Below are positions 7,548-18,842 of a DNA stretch of 64,000 nucleotides, one piece after another. The notes beneath the pieces are model-generated. The model was given only the letters and a program-made list of their open reading frames with translations. It was not told the origin of the DNA and did not search any database. The number at the start of each line of letters is the position of its first letter. Position 1 is the stretch's first letter. Source of the stretch: an uncultured Tolumonas sp. (GTDB lineage: Bacteria; Pseudomonadota; Gammaproteobacteria; Enterobacterales; Aeromonadaceae); contig NZ_OY782757.1 of the NCBI RefSeq assembly GCF_963678185.1, forward strand, positions 1,313,001-1,377,000, given 5' to 3'. Both the position numbers and the translations under genes were made by a program.

Positions 7548-9923
7548 TTAAAACAATGAAAGCTGAGTATCAACGATTTGATCAAACTGCAGATGGATGT
7601 GCGGCAGGATGGCATCGGCCACCGGCTTGAGTTGTTTATCGATATAGTGCTGATAATCGAGCGGATGCTGCTGATACGCCACCGGCTCCGGGCCTTGCGT
7701 GGTGATCACATATTCGATCCAGCCTTTGTGCTGGTAGCGGGGAGCTAAACCGCGTTGACGGCGGATCTCATCCGCCAGACGCGCCGCTTTTACATGCGGG
7801 GGTTGTGTTTTGTCGTAATCGTTGAGTTTACGACGTAATCGTTTGCGATAAACCAGACATTCGTCCAGTTCACCACGCTGGGTTTTCTCAATCATGTCAC
7901 GGATAAATTCACGCGGATCTTGTTCCTGAAAAATACGCTCATATAAGCCGGTCTGGAATAGTTTGGCCAGTTCCGTCCAATCGGAGCGCACGGTTTCCAT
8001 GCCTTTAAAGATCAGCTTATCTTCGCCATTTTCATGACAAAGACCGGCGTAACGTTTTTTACTGCCGAGTTCCGTGCCGCGTAAGGTCGGCATCAGGAAG
8101 CGATGATAATGTCGTTCAAATTGCAGCTCAAGACATGACTCAAGCTGAAATTCCTGCTGGAGTTTTTCTTTCCACCACAGATTGATCTTCTGGACTAACT
8201 CTTTCCCCATTTGTTGCGCTTTTTCTGCGCTCACCCGGTTTTTCAGCCAGACAAAAATCGAATCGGTATCACCATAAATGACGGTATAGCCGTGTGACTC
8301 AATAAAAATTCGCGATTCCTGCATGATCCAATGCCCGCGCATGGTAATACCAGACGCTAAACGGGGATCAAAGAACCGGCAGCCCACCGACCCCATAACA
8401 CCATAAAAGGCATTCATCAGGATCTTGATCGCTTGCGAGCGCGCCTGATCGTGCTCGGTTTTCGCTTGTTCCCGCGCTTGCCACAGATGATCGATAACAC
8501 CCGGCAGAATATGGTGCTTTCGGGAGAAACGCCCGCCAACATAACCGGGGATGGTTTCTGCTTCCGGCTCTTGTAAACCATGCACCAGCGCCAGCGGATC
8601 AATATGAAACGTACGAATGATACTGGGATACAGACTCTTAAAATCGAGCACTAATACATCGTGGTAAAAACCAGGCAGCGAATTCATCACATAACCGCCG
8701 GGCGACGTCGCGATTGCGCCGTGCGGTAAATTGGGTGCAACAAACCCGGCCTGATGTAAACGAGGGATATACAGATTAGTAAACGCCGCCACCGAACCAC
8801 CGTAGCGATCAAGCTCTAACCCGGTTAACTGGCTGCGTAAACAGAGAAACGAGAGTAGATGACACTTATCAAAAATCTCGATCACCAACCGGCAATCTTC
8901 CAGATTGTAATGTGCCAAAGCCGGTTTATCTTGATGAAACAGACGCGAGATTTCAGCGATACGATCATCCGGGTCGTGGATCGCTTTTCCTCGCCCCAGC
9001 AGTTCCTGTGCAACATACTCCAGCCCAAACCGCTCGAAACGGAAGGTGGCTGATTTCAGCGCATCAATACCATCGATCACCATCCGGCCCGGTAAAATCA
9101 ACTGGCCTTGCTGATCATCCATGCGTGACGGGCGCCAGCGCATCAGGCTTTGCCCACGCCCCCAGCGTAACGGATGTTTATGAAATTCGGCCCGACGTAA
9201 TAACAGCCGGAAATCGAAATTCACCACATTCCAGCCAATGATGATGTCGGGATCATGGCGCAGCAACCAACGCTCCAGTGCCAGCAGCAGTGCGTATTCG
9301 TTATTCACCCATTCGATGTTCATATCAGATGGTTCAGCGGTGCCGACCATGATCACCATCGAAATCTCACGGCCATCCGGTTCCCGCAGCAACAGAGCCA
9401 CAGAATAGAGCTCGCCATCCATCGCACACTCGACATCGAGTGATAACACGCGAAAATGCGGCGTGACTTCGGCTGGTTCAAGTTCAGTAAGTTTTACCTC
9501 CCGATAGCCAGCCCGTTGCCGGTAATGACCACTGAAGCGCATGCCTGCCGTAATAAATCGCTGCATCAGACAGACATCGGCAAAACGCAGATCGCCTTCA
9601 TAGATGGTCAGTTGATGCAAATGCAATAACTCAACCGCGCGGTGATAAGCCGATAAAGTGGGAAAACAGCAGGCTAATACCGGTTCTTGCTGAAAGGTGT
9701 TTAAGGTTGTGGTGCGCAGACGCCCATGCAGATGATGCTGGCGGAATAACTCTAAGGCACGCTCTTTATCGCGCAAAGGCAGGTAGAAACTAAGCTGTTC
9801 ACCAGCCAGAATTAAGCGAACCGGGCCCTCTTCCGTCGCCAGCCAGTATTCAACTTGAGCTTGCTCTGCCACATCTCGGCTTTGCCGGGTCAGCAGAAAC
9901 CCCATCTGGCGGGCGATAAACAT
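7548..9923 (-). CDS. polB: DNA polymerase II (family B)
   Basis: A 791-residue family B polymerase with 3'-5' exonuclease, used in damage repair and replication restart (783 in E. coli). Exonuclease motifs are intact: ExoI LDVE (D163, E165), ExoII WNVVNFDF (D237) and ExoIII YNLEDC (Y339, D343). Polymerase motifs are intact: A DFKSLYPS (427-434), B KILMNAFYG (500-508) and C YGDTDS (550-555). The start is 6 bp after the stop of the DUF4357 gene, so it is the last gene of a probable operon. E. coli polB is LexA-controlled; I saw no LexA box directly upstream of this operon. Confidence 0.95.
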   Translation of the reverse strand: MFIARQMGFLLTRQSRDVAEQAQVEYWLATEEGPVRLILAGEQLSFYLPLRDKERALELFRQHHLHGRLRTTTLNTFQQEPVLACCFPTLSAYHRAVELLHLHQLTIYEGDLRFADVCLMQRFITAGMRFSGHYRQRAGYREVKLTELEPAEVTPHFRVLSLDVECAMDGELYSVALLLREPDGREISMVIMVGTAEPSDMNIEWVNNEYALLLALERWLLRHDPDIIIGWNVVNFDFRLLLRRAEFHKHPLRWGRGQSLMRWRPSRMDDQQGQLILPGRMVIDGIDALKSATFRFERFGLEYVAQELLGRGKAIHDPDDRIAEISRLFHQDKPALAHYNLEDCRLVIEIFDKCHLLSFLCLRSQLTGLELDRYGGSVAAFTNLYIPRLHQAGFVAPNLPHGAIATSPGGYVMNSLPGFYHDVLVLDFKSLYPSIIRTFHIDPLALVHGLQEPEAETIPGYVGGRFSRKHHILPGVIDHLWQAREQAKTEHDQARSQAIKILMNAFYGVMGSVGCRFFDPRLASGITMRGHWIMQESRIFIESHGYTVIYGDTDSIFVWLKNRVSAEKAQQMGKELVQKINLWWKEKLQQEFQLESCLELQFERHYHRFLMPTLRGTELGSKKRYAGLCHENGEDKLIFKGMETVRSDWTELAKLFQTGLYERIFQEQDPREFIRDMIEKTQRGELDECLVYRKRLRRKLNDYDKTQPPHVKAARLADEIRRQRGLAPRYQHKGWIEYVITTQGPEPVAYQQHPLDYQHYIDKQLKPVADAILPHIHLQFDQIVDTQLSLF

Positions 9924-9929
9924 CAGTGA

Positions 9930-10394
9930 TTATTTTTTCCCATAACCGGATTGTTTCAGGGTAAACCCTGTGTCGTTGCTCCACGCATCCAGACCACTGC
10001 GGTTATTACCCGCGATCAGGCTGGCAGCAAGGCTCGGGCTGTTAAACAGATAATCATCAGTAAATAAATAGCAGTTATTAGTGCGTACCAACACACCTTT
10101 CACCAATAAGTTGTTACGCAGATCAATCACTGCCTGCCGTAGTGAACCGGCCTGTTCCAAAGTTGCGGTTGAGCCTTGGGCAATCATAAAACCCGGCTTA
10201 TAACGCTGCCCCACCGGGTAGCCACTGGCTTCGGCATCTTTCACTAAAAAGCGATACATTTCCCGTTCGTTCGGTTTGTTGCTCATCAATGCTTTTTGCA
10301 GGGTCATTAACTCATCAAAAATATCAATCGGCACCACAGCCGCCACACGATGGCCCTGACTATCGACGATAAAATTGACCTGTTTGTTCAACAT
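9930..10394 (-). CDS. DUF4357-type protein with Phd-like N-terminus
   Basis: 154 residues, not assigned a function. The N-terminus (VNFIVDSQGHRVAAVVPIDIFDELM) resembles the first strand-helix of Phd/YefM-type antitoxins or a prevent-host-death-like fold. The C-terminal half, with a run around LFNSPSLAASLIAGNNRSGLD followed by a Trp, fits the DUF4357 pattern often found at the end of restriction or nuclease-associated proteins. No toxin-like partner is adjacent. The gene lies 6 bp before polB and has a GGGAG ribosome-binding site, so it is cotranscribed with polB. A role linked to DNA metabolism would be guesswork. Confidence 0.7.
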   Translation of the reverse strand: MLNKQVNFIVDSQGHRVAAVVPIDIFDELMTLQKALMSNKPNEREMYRFLVKDAEASGYPVGQRYKPGFMIAQGSTATLEQAGSLRQAVIDLRNNLLVKGVLVRTNNCYLFTDDYLFNSPSLAASLIAGNNRSGLDAWSNDTGFTLKQSGYGKK

Positions 10395-10456
10395 CCGTGG
10401 TTCTCCCTGTTTTTGATTATTATCTTGCTGATCTAATACCTGTTTTTGGATAAGAA

Positions 10457-10891
10457 CTACAACATTTTAATGAAATATTTGGGTGATTCTGCGAACCCTT
10501 CGCGCACATAAAAACGATGGGCATCGACTCTGCGCTGATGGCAGTGTACTTCCATCCGATCACAGCGCTGCTCGCGGGCATACTCTTCCGCAAGCTGTAA
10601 CAGCGCATTACCAATGCCGAGACTGCGCGCGGTTTCATCAATACAAAAATAGCTGATACGGGCAAAATCACCGGCTAACGCAAGCTGTGGAATAATATGC
10701 AGCGATAAAAACCCAACCACTTGTTGATTTATTTCGGCGACCCAACAAGCCGCCGCCGCGTCGTTGGCTATGGCGTTGAGTTTGCTGACCATAAAATCTG
10801 TGGTATCGGGATAACCCAGTTGCGTTAATAAATCAGATAACGCAGACGCATCATGAATGGCTGCTTGGCGACAAAAGCAATTGTCTGACAT
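10457..10891 (-). CDS. GNAT-family N-acetyltransferase
   Basis: A 144-residue single-domain GNAT protein. Strand beta4 and the acetyl-CoA loop are visible at about residues 80-100 (SYFCIDETARSLGIGNALLQ, with the R/Q-x-x-G-x-G/A variant RSLGIG), and a C-terminal FYVREGFAESPKYF motif is typical of the fold. Substrate unknown. I start it at the ATG at 10891, preceded by a G-rich GGTGGGGGAG site. This makes it overlap the 3' end of the upstream HAD gene by 41 nt in another frame, so the pair is probably translationally coupled. Confidence 0.8.
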   Translation of the reverse strand: MSDNCFCRQAAIHDASALSDLLTQLGYPDTTDFMVSKLNAIANDAAAACWVAEINQQVVGFLSLHIIPQLALAGDFARISYFCIDETARSLGIGNALLQLAEEYAREQRCDRMEVHCHQRRVDAHRFYVREGFAESPKYFIKML

Positions 10892-11525
10892 GCTCCCCCA
10901 CCTCTGGCAATGAATAAAACAAGGCGCTGTACCCCACATCGTGCGCCAGATTGGTATGTGGCGTCGTGATGGCTAATACGGTTAGCCCGGCATCGTGCGC
11001 ACTACGAATACCCGTCGCTGAATCTTCCAACGCCAGACATTCGCCTGCCGAAAGGTTTAATCGCTCAAGCGCGGTCAAATAAGGCTCCGGATGGGGTTTG
11101 GCATTTTGTACGTCATCACGGGTAATGATCAGCGGGAAGAACTCGCGCCAGCCCAGATTATCCAGCACCGGCTCAATTTCTTTGCGATACGACCCCGTCA
11201 CTAAGGCCACCGCCAACTCACTTTGTTGCATAGTACGCAGTAATTCATCGGCACCCGGCATAGGCGTTGGCAATTCGGTTTCCAATAAAGAGAGAAAACG
11301 CGCGGTTTTCTGTGCCATCAGTTGCTCTGTCGCAATGGGTAATTGGTAATCCTGAATCAATGTCTTGGCTGTCGCATAAGTTGAAACACCGGAAAATTGC
11401 GTCATGTATCGGCTCTTTTCCAGTGAACAACCAAAAGGCTGCAATTCCGCTTGCCATGCGGCATAATGTAAATGCTCTGAATCCACGAGCGTGCCATCAA
11501 AATCAAAACAAATTGCCCTGATCAT
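10851..11525 (-). CDS. HAD-family phosphatase (subfamily IA, beta-phosphoglucomutase-like)
   Basis: 224 residues. Motif [11 protein letters not shown] (residues 8-17) carries the nucleophile D8 and the general acid D10. Motif II is in ALVTGSY, motif III lies at K143 in [10 protein letters not shown] and motif IV is LEDSATG. A helical cap domain sits between motifs I and II. This is the pattern of YqaB/YcjU-type sugar-phosphate phosphatases and mutases; the substrate cannot be read from sequence. AGAGAGGAGAG precedes the ATG. It is the first gene of a likely HAD-GNAT-DUF4357-polB unit and is divergent from argA. Confidence 0.8.
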   Translation of the reverse strand: MIRAICFDFDGTLVDSEHLHYAAWQAELQPFGCSLEKSRYMTQFSGVSTYATAKTLIQDYQLPIATEQLMAQKTARFLSLLETELPTPMPGADELLRTMQQSELAVALVTGSYRKEIEPVLDNLGWREFFPLIITRDDVQNAKPHPEPYLTALERLNLSAGECLALEDSATGIRSAHDAGLTVLAITTPHTNLAHDVGYSALFYSLPEVGEHVRQLLLSPSSHS

Positions 11526-11692
11526 TCGTCTCTCCTCTCTATTTATTATTTATTTCCCGCTATTTATTTCACCCGTTATTTCACACCGCACCAAAATACA
11601 TAAAAAATCACAATTTCTGCTTATTTATACTTGATGCGAGTGGGGTTTTTCACCATCATAGCGCTACTTTTGTAGTTAGGACATTACCGACT

Positions 11693-13021
11693 ATGGTACG
11701 TGAAAGAGATGCAATGCTGGTGCATGCGTTCCGTCATTCAACCCCGTATGTAAACCACCACCGTGGTTCTACCTTCGTGATCATGTTGAGTGGTGAAACG
11801 GTTGCTGATGAAAACTTTTCCTCGCTGATCGCAGATATCGCGCTGCTGCAAAGTCTGGGGATCAGGCTGGTATTGGTTTTTGGTGCGCGTCCGCAAATTG
11901 ATGCAGCCCTGATTCAGGATAATATTCCTCTGCGCTTTCATAAGCATGTTCGCGTCACCGATGATGAAACATTCAGCGTAATCAAACAAGTCTGCGGCGG
12001 CATGCAGATGGATATCATGGCAAAAATGTCGATGGGTCTGATCAATACCCCGATGGCCGGTGCCCATCTGAACGTGGTCAGTGGTAACTTCGTAACCTCG
12101 CAACCGCTGGGTGTCGATGAAGGCGTGGACTATTTCCATGGTGGCCGTGTGCGCCGCGTGGATGCTGATGGCATTAAACGTCAGTTAGACATGCAAAATA
12201 TTGTGCTGATTTCTCCACTGGGTTTTTCTGTAACCGGTGAAAGTTTCAGCGTCAGCTCAGAAGAAGTGGCGGCCAAAGTTGCGATTGCACTGAACGCCAA
12301 CAAACTGATCTCGTTCTGTTCCCATCAGGGTGTCATCAACGAAAAAGGCGAAGTAGTTCCTGAACTGTTCCCAGAACAAGCAGAAGAGTATTTAACTCGT
12401 CTGGAAGAGTTGGGCGATGATAGCTCAGGTACAGCGCGTTATTTCCGCTCCGCGATTGCCGCTTGTCGTGGTGGTGTGCCCCGCAGCCATCTGGTCAGTT
12501 ACCGGGAAGATGGCGCGCTGGTACAAGAACTGTTTACCCGCGATGGTATCGGTACGCAGATTGTACGTCACAGTGCTGAACAAGCACGCCCAGCCACCAT
12601 TGATGATATCGGCGGAATTTTAGATCTGATCCGCCCATTGGAAGCAGAAGGTATTCTGGTTAAACGTTCCCGCGAACAGCTGGAAATGCAGATCGACAAC
12701 TTCTTCATTATTGAACGTGATGGCATGATCATCTCTTGCGCAGCGTTATATCCCTTTAAAGAAGAAGCGATGGCTGAGATGGCCTGTGTGGCTGTGCATC
12801 CGGAATACCGCAGCTCCAACCGTGGTGATCGCATGGTGTCACAGATCGAAGATTTGGCTCGCGCGAAAAATATCAAAAAGCTGTTTGTGCTGACAACGCG
12901 TTCGATCCACTGGTTCCGCGAACGTGGTTTTGAGCCGGTTGAAGTTGAAGCATTACCGATGGAAAAACAGCGCCTGTATAACTACCAGCGTCGTTCTAAA
13001 ATTCTGATGAAAGATCTGTAA
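11693..13021 (+). CDS. argA: N-acetylglutamate synthase (first step of arginine biosynthesis)
   Basis: 442 residues; makes N-acetylglutamate from glutamate and acetyl-CoA. The N-terminal amino-acid-kinase-like domain (about 1-290, [23 protein letters not shown]) binds the feedback inhibitor arginine, and the C-terminal GNAT domain (about 295-442) shows [17 protein letters not shown] and [13 protein letters not shown]. It aligns end to end with E. coli ArgA (443), and the N-terminus [16 protein letters not shown] confirms the start. The 160-bp upstream gap is AT-rich with repeated TATTTAT runs; I did not find a convincing ARG box. Confidence 0.95.
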   Translation: MVRERDAMLVHAFRHSTPYVNHHRGSTFVIMLSGETVADENFSSLIADIALLQSLGIRLVLVFGARPQIDAALIQDNIPLRFHKHVRVTDDETFSVIKQVCGGMQMDIMAKMSMGLINTPMAGAHLNVVSGNFVTSQPLGVDEGVDYFHGGRVRRVDADGIKRQLDMQNIVLISPLGFSVTGESFSVSSEEVAAKVAIALNANKLISFCSHQGVINEKGEVVPELFPEQAEEYLTRLEELGDDSSGTARYFRSAIAACRGGVPRSHLVSYREDGALVQELFTRDGIGTQIVRHSAEQARPATIDDIGGILDLIRPLEAEGILVKRSREQLEMQIDNFFIIERDGMIISCAALYPFKEEAMAEMACVAVHPEYRSSNRGDRMVSQIEDLARAKNIKKLFVLTTRSIHWFRERGFEPVEVEALPMEKQRLYNYQRRSKILMKDL

Positions 13022-13035
13022 GAAAGTAAAAGAAG

Positions 13036-13070
13036 CAAAAAAAGACGGGGCCGCAAAATGGTCGGCCCCG
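13036..13070 (-). terminator. Rho-independent terminator of the 16-codon mini-gene
   Basis: A perfect 8-bp stem CGGGGCCG (13046-13053) / CGGCCCCG (13063-13070) with a 9-nt loop. On the minus strand it is followed by TC and then seven T, making a textbook terminator in that direction. On the plus strand, which argA would use, only GTTTGG follows. It may act weakly on argA as well. Confidence 0.75.
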
Positions 13071-13109
13071 GTTTGGCAATGGAGATTTCTGGTTTCCACG
13101 GAGCGCAAT

Positions 13110-13160
13110 CTACCAACTTGCCCCATAGTGGTTCGTGTCAGTCGTCACACTTTGTTGCAT
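13110..13160 (-). CDS. 16-codon mini-ORF with strong Shine-Dalgarno, function unknown
   Basis: Encodes MQQSVTTDTNHYGASW and stops with TAG. The sequence GGAGGTAACGA directly precedes the ATG, an almost ideal ribosome-binding site at optimal spacing. A TTGACG hexamer about 60 nt upstream on the minus strand could be a -35 box, with TTTAAT as a poor -10 at a long spacing. The terminator at 13036-13070 begins 39 nt after the stop. The next downstream gene, argA, is convergent, so this is not a leader of a downstream operon. It could be a small peptide gene or a small RNA with an embedded ORF. I do not recognise the peptide. Confidence 0.5.
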   Translation of the reverse strand: MQQSVTTDTNHYGASW

Positions 13161-13292
13161 TCGTTACCTCCGATTAACATAAAATTAAACCTTCATCACA
13201 TTTCACCGCGTCAAAAAGCACTGAAATCATTCAACATTTAGTTTTGTTTACCTGAGATCACGTGGTAACTATTCCCCTTTTTGGTGATCGCC

Positions 13293-13301
13293 TGTTACAA
13301 T
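13293..13301 (+). promoter_or_regulatory. Probable extended -10 promoter of lysC
   Basis: TGTTACAAT contains the extended -10 element TGn plus TACAAT. It lies about 85 nt upstream of the lysine riboswitch P1 helix. There is no good -35 at 17 bp, which is usual for extended -10 promoters. Placement is inferred from sequence only. Confidence 0.45.
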
Positions 13302-13385
13302 AAAGGCGCAAATGCATAAATTTGCACCCCATCAAGCTCAACCCGTATAAGCATAGTTTTGCTATTGGTTGATTTGCTCAATGGG

Positions 13386-13551
13386 GCCAGAAGAGGAGCG
13401 TTACCCAGGTCGCTGACAACAGGTGCCAAAAGCCGTTGAAGGTCAGTCAGGGGGAGTAACGCCGAGATAAGCATCATCTTTGGCGATGGTGGTTGTCGGC
13501 TGCGGGGGCTGAATCCTCCGGGCTGTCACCTGAGGGTGGAGCGCTTCTGGC
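13386..13551 (+). ncRNA. Lysine riboswitch (L box) in the lysC leader
   Basis: The P1 helix is formed by GCCAGAAG (13386-13393) and CTTCTGGC (13544-13551). Between them are conserved lysine-aptamer segments also present in the E. coli lysC leader: AGAAGAGGAGCGTTACCCAG, GGCTGCGGGGGCTGAATCC, CCGGGCTGTCACCTGAGG and GTGGAGCGCTTCTGG. Lysine binding should stabilise the aptamer and reduce lysC expression. The start codon lies about 80 nt downstream; no clear intrinsic terminator follows, so translation control or RNA decay, as in E. coli, is more likely than transcription termination. Confidence 0.95.
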
Positions 13552-13631
13552 TGGAAAGAATTCCCTTCCTGCCGCACAAGTTGCACCTTCGTTGTATCAG
13601 TTTGTTATACCTGCTTATTCAAGGAGAGCCC

Positions 13632-14987
13632 GTGAGCAAGGTTACTGTTGCTAAATTTGGTGGCACAAGTGTCGCCGATGCCGAAGCTATGCGCCGTTGC
13701 GCAGCCATCGTTACCCAAACCGCAAACACCCGCGTCGTGGTGTTGAGTGCCAGTTCTGGCGTAACTAACCTGCTGGTCGATCTGGCACGCGGAACCTTAT
13801 CTGCTGCAGAGCAGGAAATTCATCTGAAAAAACTCAAATCTATTCAGGACAACATTCTGAATGAATTGGGTAACCCTGCCCCTCTGCGTCAGACTATCGA
13901 TGGCATCTTAAAAGAGATCGCTGATATGGCGCGTCAGGCGACGCAGAACAGTGATGCTGCACTGGAAGATCGTTTGGTCGCACAGGGCGAGCTGATGTCG
14001 ACCCGCCTGTTCACCGATATGATGAACCATCTTGGCCACAAAGCGGTATGGTTTGATGTGCGTAAAGTGCTGCGTACTGACAGCCGTTTTGGCCGCGCCA
14101 CACCAGCAATTGAAGCGATCCATAATCTGGCACAGCAGGAAATGGCTGGGCTACTGAAAGATCATATCGTGATCACGCAAGGTTTTATCGGTGCCAATGC
14201 TGATGGCCAGACTACCACGCTGGGTCGTGGCGGTAGCGATTTCAGCGCCGCATTGCTTGCCGAAGCACTGGGTGTCGATGAACTGGAGATCTGGACTGAC
14301 GTACCGGGTATCTACACCACCGATCCTCGTTTGGTGAAAGAAGCGCACCCGATCCCGGAGATCTCTTTCTCTGAAGCGGCGGAAATGGCCACTTTTGGTG
14401 CCAAAGTGCTGCATCCGGCGACCTTGCAACCAGCGGTACGTAAAGGTATTCCGGTCTTTGTCGGTTCCAGTAAAGATCCTGCGGCTGGCGGCACTTGGGT
14501 GCGGGATACTACCGAATCTAACCCGCTGTTCCGAGCAGTTGCGCTGCGTCGTAACCAGATCCTGTTAACACTGCACAGCCCGAACATGCTGCATGCCTGC
14601 GGCTTCCTGGCGCAAGTGTTCACTATTCTAGCTAAACACGGCATCTCGGTTGATCTGATCACCACCTCTGAAGTTAGCGTTGCTATCACGCTGGATCAAA
14701 CCGGCAGCTCATCCACTGGTCGTTCAGTATTGAATGACGGCGTATTAGATGAACTGAATGCGTTCTGTAAAGTGAAAGTAGAAACTGATCTGGCACTGGT
14801 TGCACTGATTGGTAACCGCATGAGCGAAGTGAATGGCGTGGGTACGCAAGTTTTCGACGCGGTCAGCGAACATAACGTGCGCATGATCTGCTACGGTGCC
14901 AGCACTCACAACCTCTGCTTCCTGGTACCCGAATCTGATGCGTCACTGGTTGTGCAGAAACTACACCAGCGTCTGCTGGGGAAATAA
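13632..14987 (+). CDS. lysC: Lysine-sensitive aspartokinase III
   Basis: 451 residues; phosphorylates aspartate, the first step to lysine, threonine and methionine. The kinase motif VAKFGGTSVAD is at the N-terminus and two ACT-like regulatory domains occupy the C-terminal third. It aligns throughout with E. coli LysC (449). I use the GTG at 13632, preceded by AAGGAGA at 5 nt spacing; a longer reading frame from 13536 would begin inside the riboswitch. Expression should be lowered by lysine through the leader, and lysine should also inhibit the enzyme. Confidence 0.95.
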   Translation: MSKVTVAKFGGTSVADAEAMRRCAAIVTQTANTRVVVLSASSGVTNLLVDLARGTLSAAEQEIHLKKLKSIQDNILNELGNPAPLRQTIDGILKEIADMARQATQNSDAALEDRLVAQGELMSTRLFTDMMNHLGHKAVWFDVRKVLRTDSRFGRATPAIEAIHNLAQQEMAGLLKDHIVITQGFIGANADGQTTTLGRGGSDFSAALLAEALGVDELEIWTDVPGIYTTDPRLVKEAHPIPEISFSEAAEMATFGAKVLHPATLQPAVRKGIPVFVGSSKDPAAGGTWVRDTTESNPLFRAVALRRNQILLTLHSPNMLHACGFLAQVFTILAKHGISVDLITTSEVSVAITLDQTGSSSTGRSVLNDGVLDELNAFCKVKVETDLALVALIGNRMSEVNGVGTQVFDAVSEHNVRMICYGASTHNLCFLVPESDASLVVQKLHQRLLGK

Positions 14988-15023
14988 GCTGGCTGGGAAA
15001 ATAAATTTTCCGGCTTGAATTAA

Positions 15024-15055
15024 AAAGGCGTCGTTATGACGCCTTTCTTGTTTTT
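15024..15055 (+). terminator. Rho-independent terminator of lysC
   Basis: Stem AAAGGCGTC / GACGCCTTT with loop GTTAT, followed by CTTGTTTTT on the plus strand. It lies 37 nt after the lysC stop. The A-run on its left side means it could also stop the convergent azlD transcript. Confidence 0.85.
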
Positions 15056-15066
15056 GCCAGATGTTG

Positions 15067-15381
15067 TTACAGCCACCAGCGCATCAAACCAAACGCCAGT
15101 AAGCCACAGCTGATCACCACCAGCTGCTGACGGCATCTCAATGCGACCACAAACGCCACCAACGCCGCAATCAGATACGGATTTTGCGCATTCAACTGTA
15201 CCGCACCGTCATGGATCAGTGTGGTCTGCGCGATAATGGCACTTAATACGGCAATTGGCACATAGTTAAACGCCCGTTCCAGCCATTCCGGAAATACCAT
15301 TTTTCCGGCCAGTAACAAGGGTAAATAGCGAGGAAGAAAGGTCACTAACATCATGCCAATGATCAGCACCCAGTGATTCAT
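15067..15381 (-). CDS. azlD: AzlD-type membrane subunit of branched-chain amino acid exporter
   Basis: 104 residues with about four hydrophobic segments and the AzlD/YgaH pattern (LPRYLPLLLAG near residue 16, then VPIAVLSAIIA). It normally pairs with AzlC as a small exporter of branched-chain or related amino acids. AzlD usually follows azlC directly; here azlC is about 3.5 kb away (18843-19541) on the same strand, with a PTS operon in between. A TATAAT hexamer on the minus strand at 15437-15432 may give azlD its own promoter. Confidence 0.8.
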   Translation of the reverse strand: MNHWVLIIGMMLVTFLPRYLPLLLAGKMVFPEWLERAFNYVPIAVLSAIIAQTTLIHDGAVQLNAQNPYLIAALVAFVVALRCRQQLVVISCGLLAFGLMRWWL

Positions 15382-15737
15382 TTTTATACATTCCCATGTT
15401 GCATGTCAGTAGGCGTAGCTCATTGTGTTTTATTATACTCTTTATGTAATGAATCATTGGGCAAAACAGTTTATAACCAAAGCTTAAACTCGCATCGCTC
15501 ACATTAAAATTAGTCATGTTAATCCATATCTATAAATTCCACGAGCAAGTGAAAGTTTGAGGATCAGCAATTCTCCAGTCCATCGTACTTAATGCTCATC
15601 AAATTTATTACTGCCAACAAACACATAGCCTGAAGATAGCACATCATAAACCGACCTAACTCTGATTTTGTTATTGAAAATTTAGAATAACCAAGGCCTT
15701 TGATTCAGTATTCGTGACCTTTTTCACAACTAAATTA
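15382..15737. other. Gene-poor AT-rich gap upstream of the PTS operon
   Basis: I see no credible coding region here. Reading frames are short and lack ribosome-binding sites, and the one 83-codon frame on the minus strand overlaps azlD. The only feature noted is the TATAAT at 15432-15437 (minus strand). The composition is more AT-rich than the flanking azlD, which would fit a junction of acquired DNA. Confidence 0.5.
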
Positions 15738-15753
15738 TGAGATTTAGATCACA
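15738..15753. promoter_or_regulatory. CRP-like site of the beta-glucoside operon
   Basis: TGAGA-TTTAGA-TCACA matches the CRP consensus TGTGA-N6-TCACA at nine of ten core positions. It lies 27 bp before a large operator palindrome and 178 bp before the PTS gene start, which suggests catabolite activation of this sugar operon. Confidence 0.6.
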
Positions 15754-15779
15754 AACCATCTTTTTGAAACTGGATGTGA

Positions 15780-15818
15780 AACCGATTGCATTATACCGTT
15801 AATGCAATCGGTTGCATT
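15780..15818. promoter_or_regulatory. Large operator palindrome of the beta-glucoside operon
   Basis: AACCGATTGCATTA (15780-15793) and its exact reverse complement (15800-15813) are separated by six bases. The right arm continues into GCATT, so AATGCAATCGGTTGCATT (15801-15818) is itself a near-palindrome with the central CG typical of LacI-family operators. Two overlapping LacI-type sites are therefore possible. No regulator gene is adjacent. I saw no BglG/LicT-type antiterminator target in the leader. Confidence 0.65.
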
Positions 15819-15876
15819 GTGTTGTACGTTCAATTTGAGTACTAGCTTGAAAAACGCCGAGGGTGATCTTGTTTAA

Positions 15877-17316
<1,440 letters not shown>

Positions 17317-17348
17317 AAGCATCACAAGCTAACTAAACCGAGTAGTAA

Positions 17349-18758
<1,410 letters not shown>

Positions 18759-18768
18759 CTTTGATAAA

Positions 18769-18787
18769 GCCCCAGCGATGCTGGGGC
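18769..18787. terminator. Stem-loop between ascB and azlC
   Basis: GCCCCAGC / GCTGGGGC with loop GAT lies 10 nt after the ascB stop. On the minus strand it is followed by TTTATC and lies 55 nt beyond the azlC stop. The T-runs are poor in both directions, so it may be a weak bidirectional terminator. Confidence 0.5.
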
Positions 18788-18842
18788 AACTTGCATAGGT
18801 TGAACTGTGACAGCGGGAGAACTCATCTTGCGATGCACGCTG

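Noticed and set aside
10420..10671. 83-codon ORF inside the GNAT gene on the same strand
   Set aside because: It is a shadow frame of the acetyltransferase, with no homology that I recognise.
11526..11692. ARG box upstream of argA
   Set aside because: Several AT-rich TATTTAT and TTATT motifs exist, but none fits the palindromic TGAATNNNNATTCA pattern.
13536..13631. N-terminal extension of lysC beginning MERFWLERIPF
   Set aside because: It starts inside the lysine riboswitch and lacks a ribosome-binding site; GTG at 13632 has AAGGAGA and matches the family start.
15266..15517. 83-codon minus-strand ORF overlapping azlD
   Set aside because: Composition is not protein-like, it overlaps azlD in another frame and has no ribosome-binding site.
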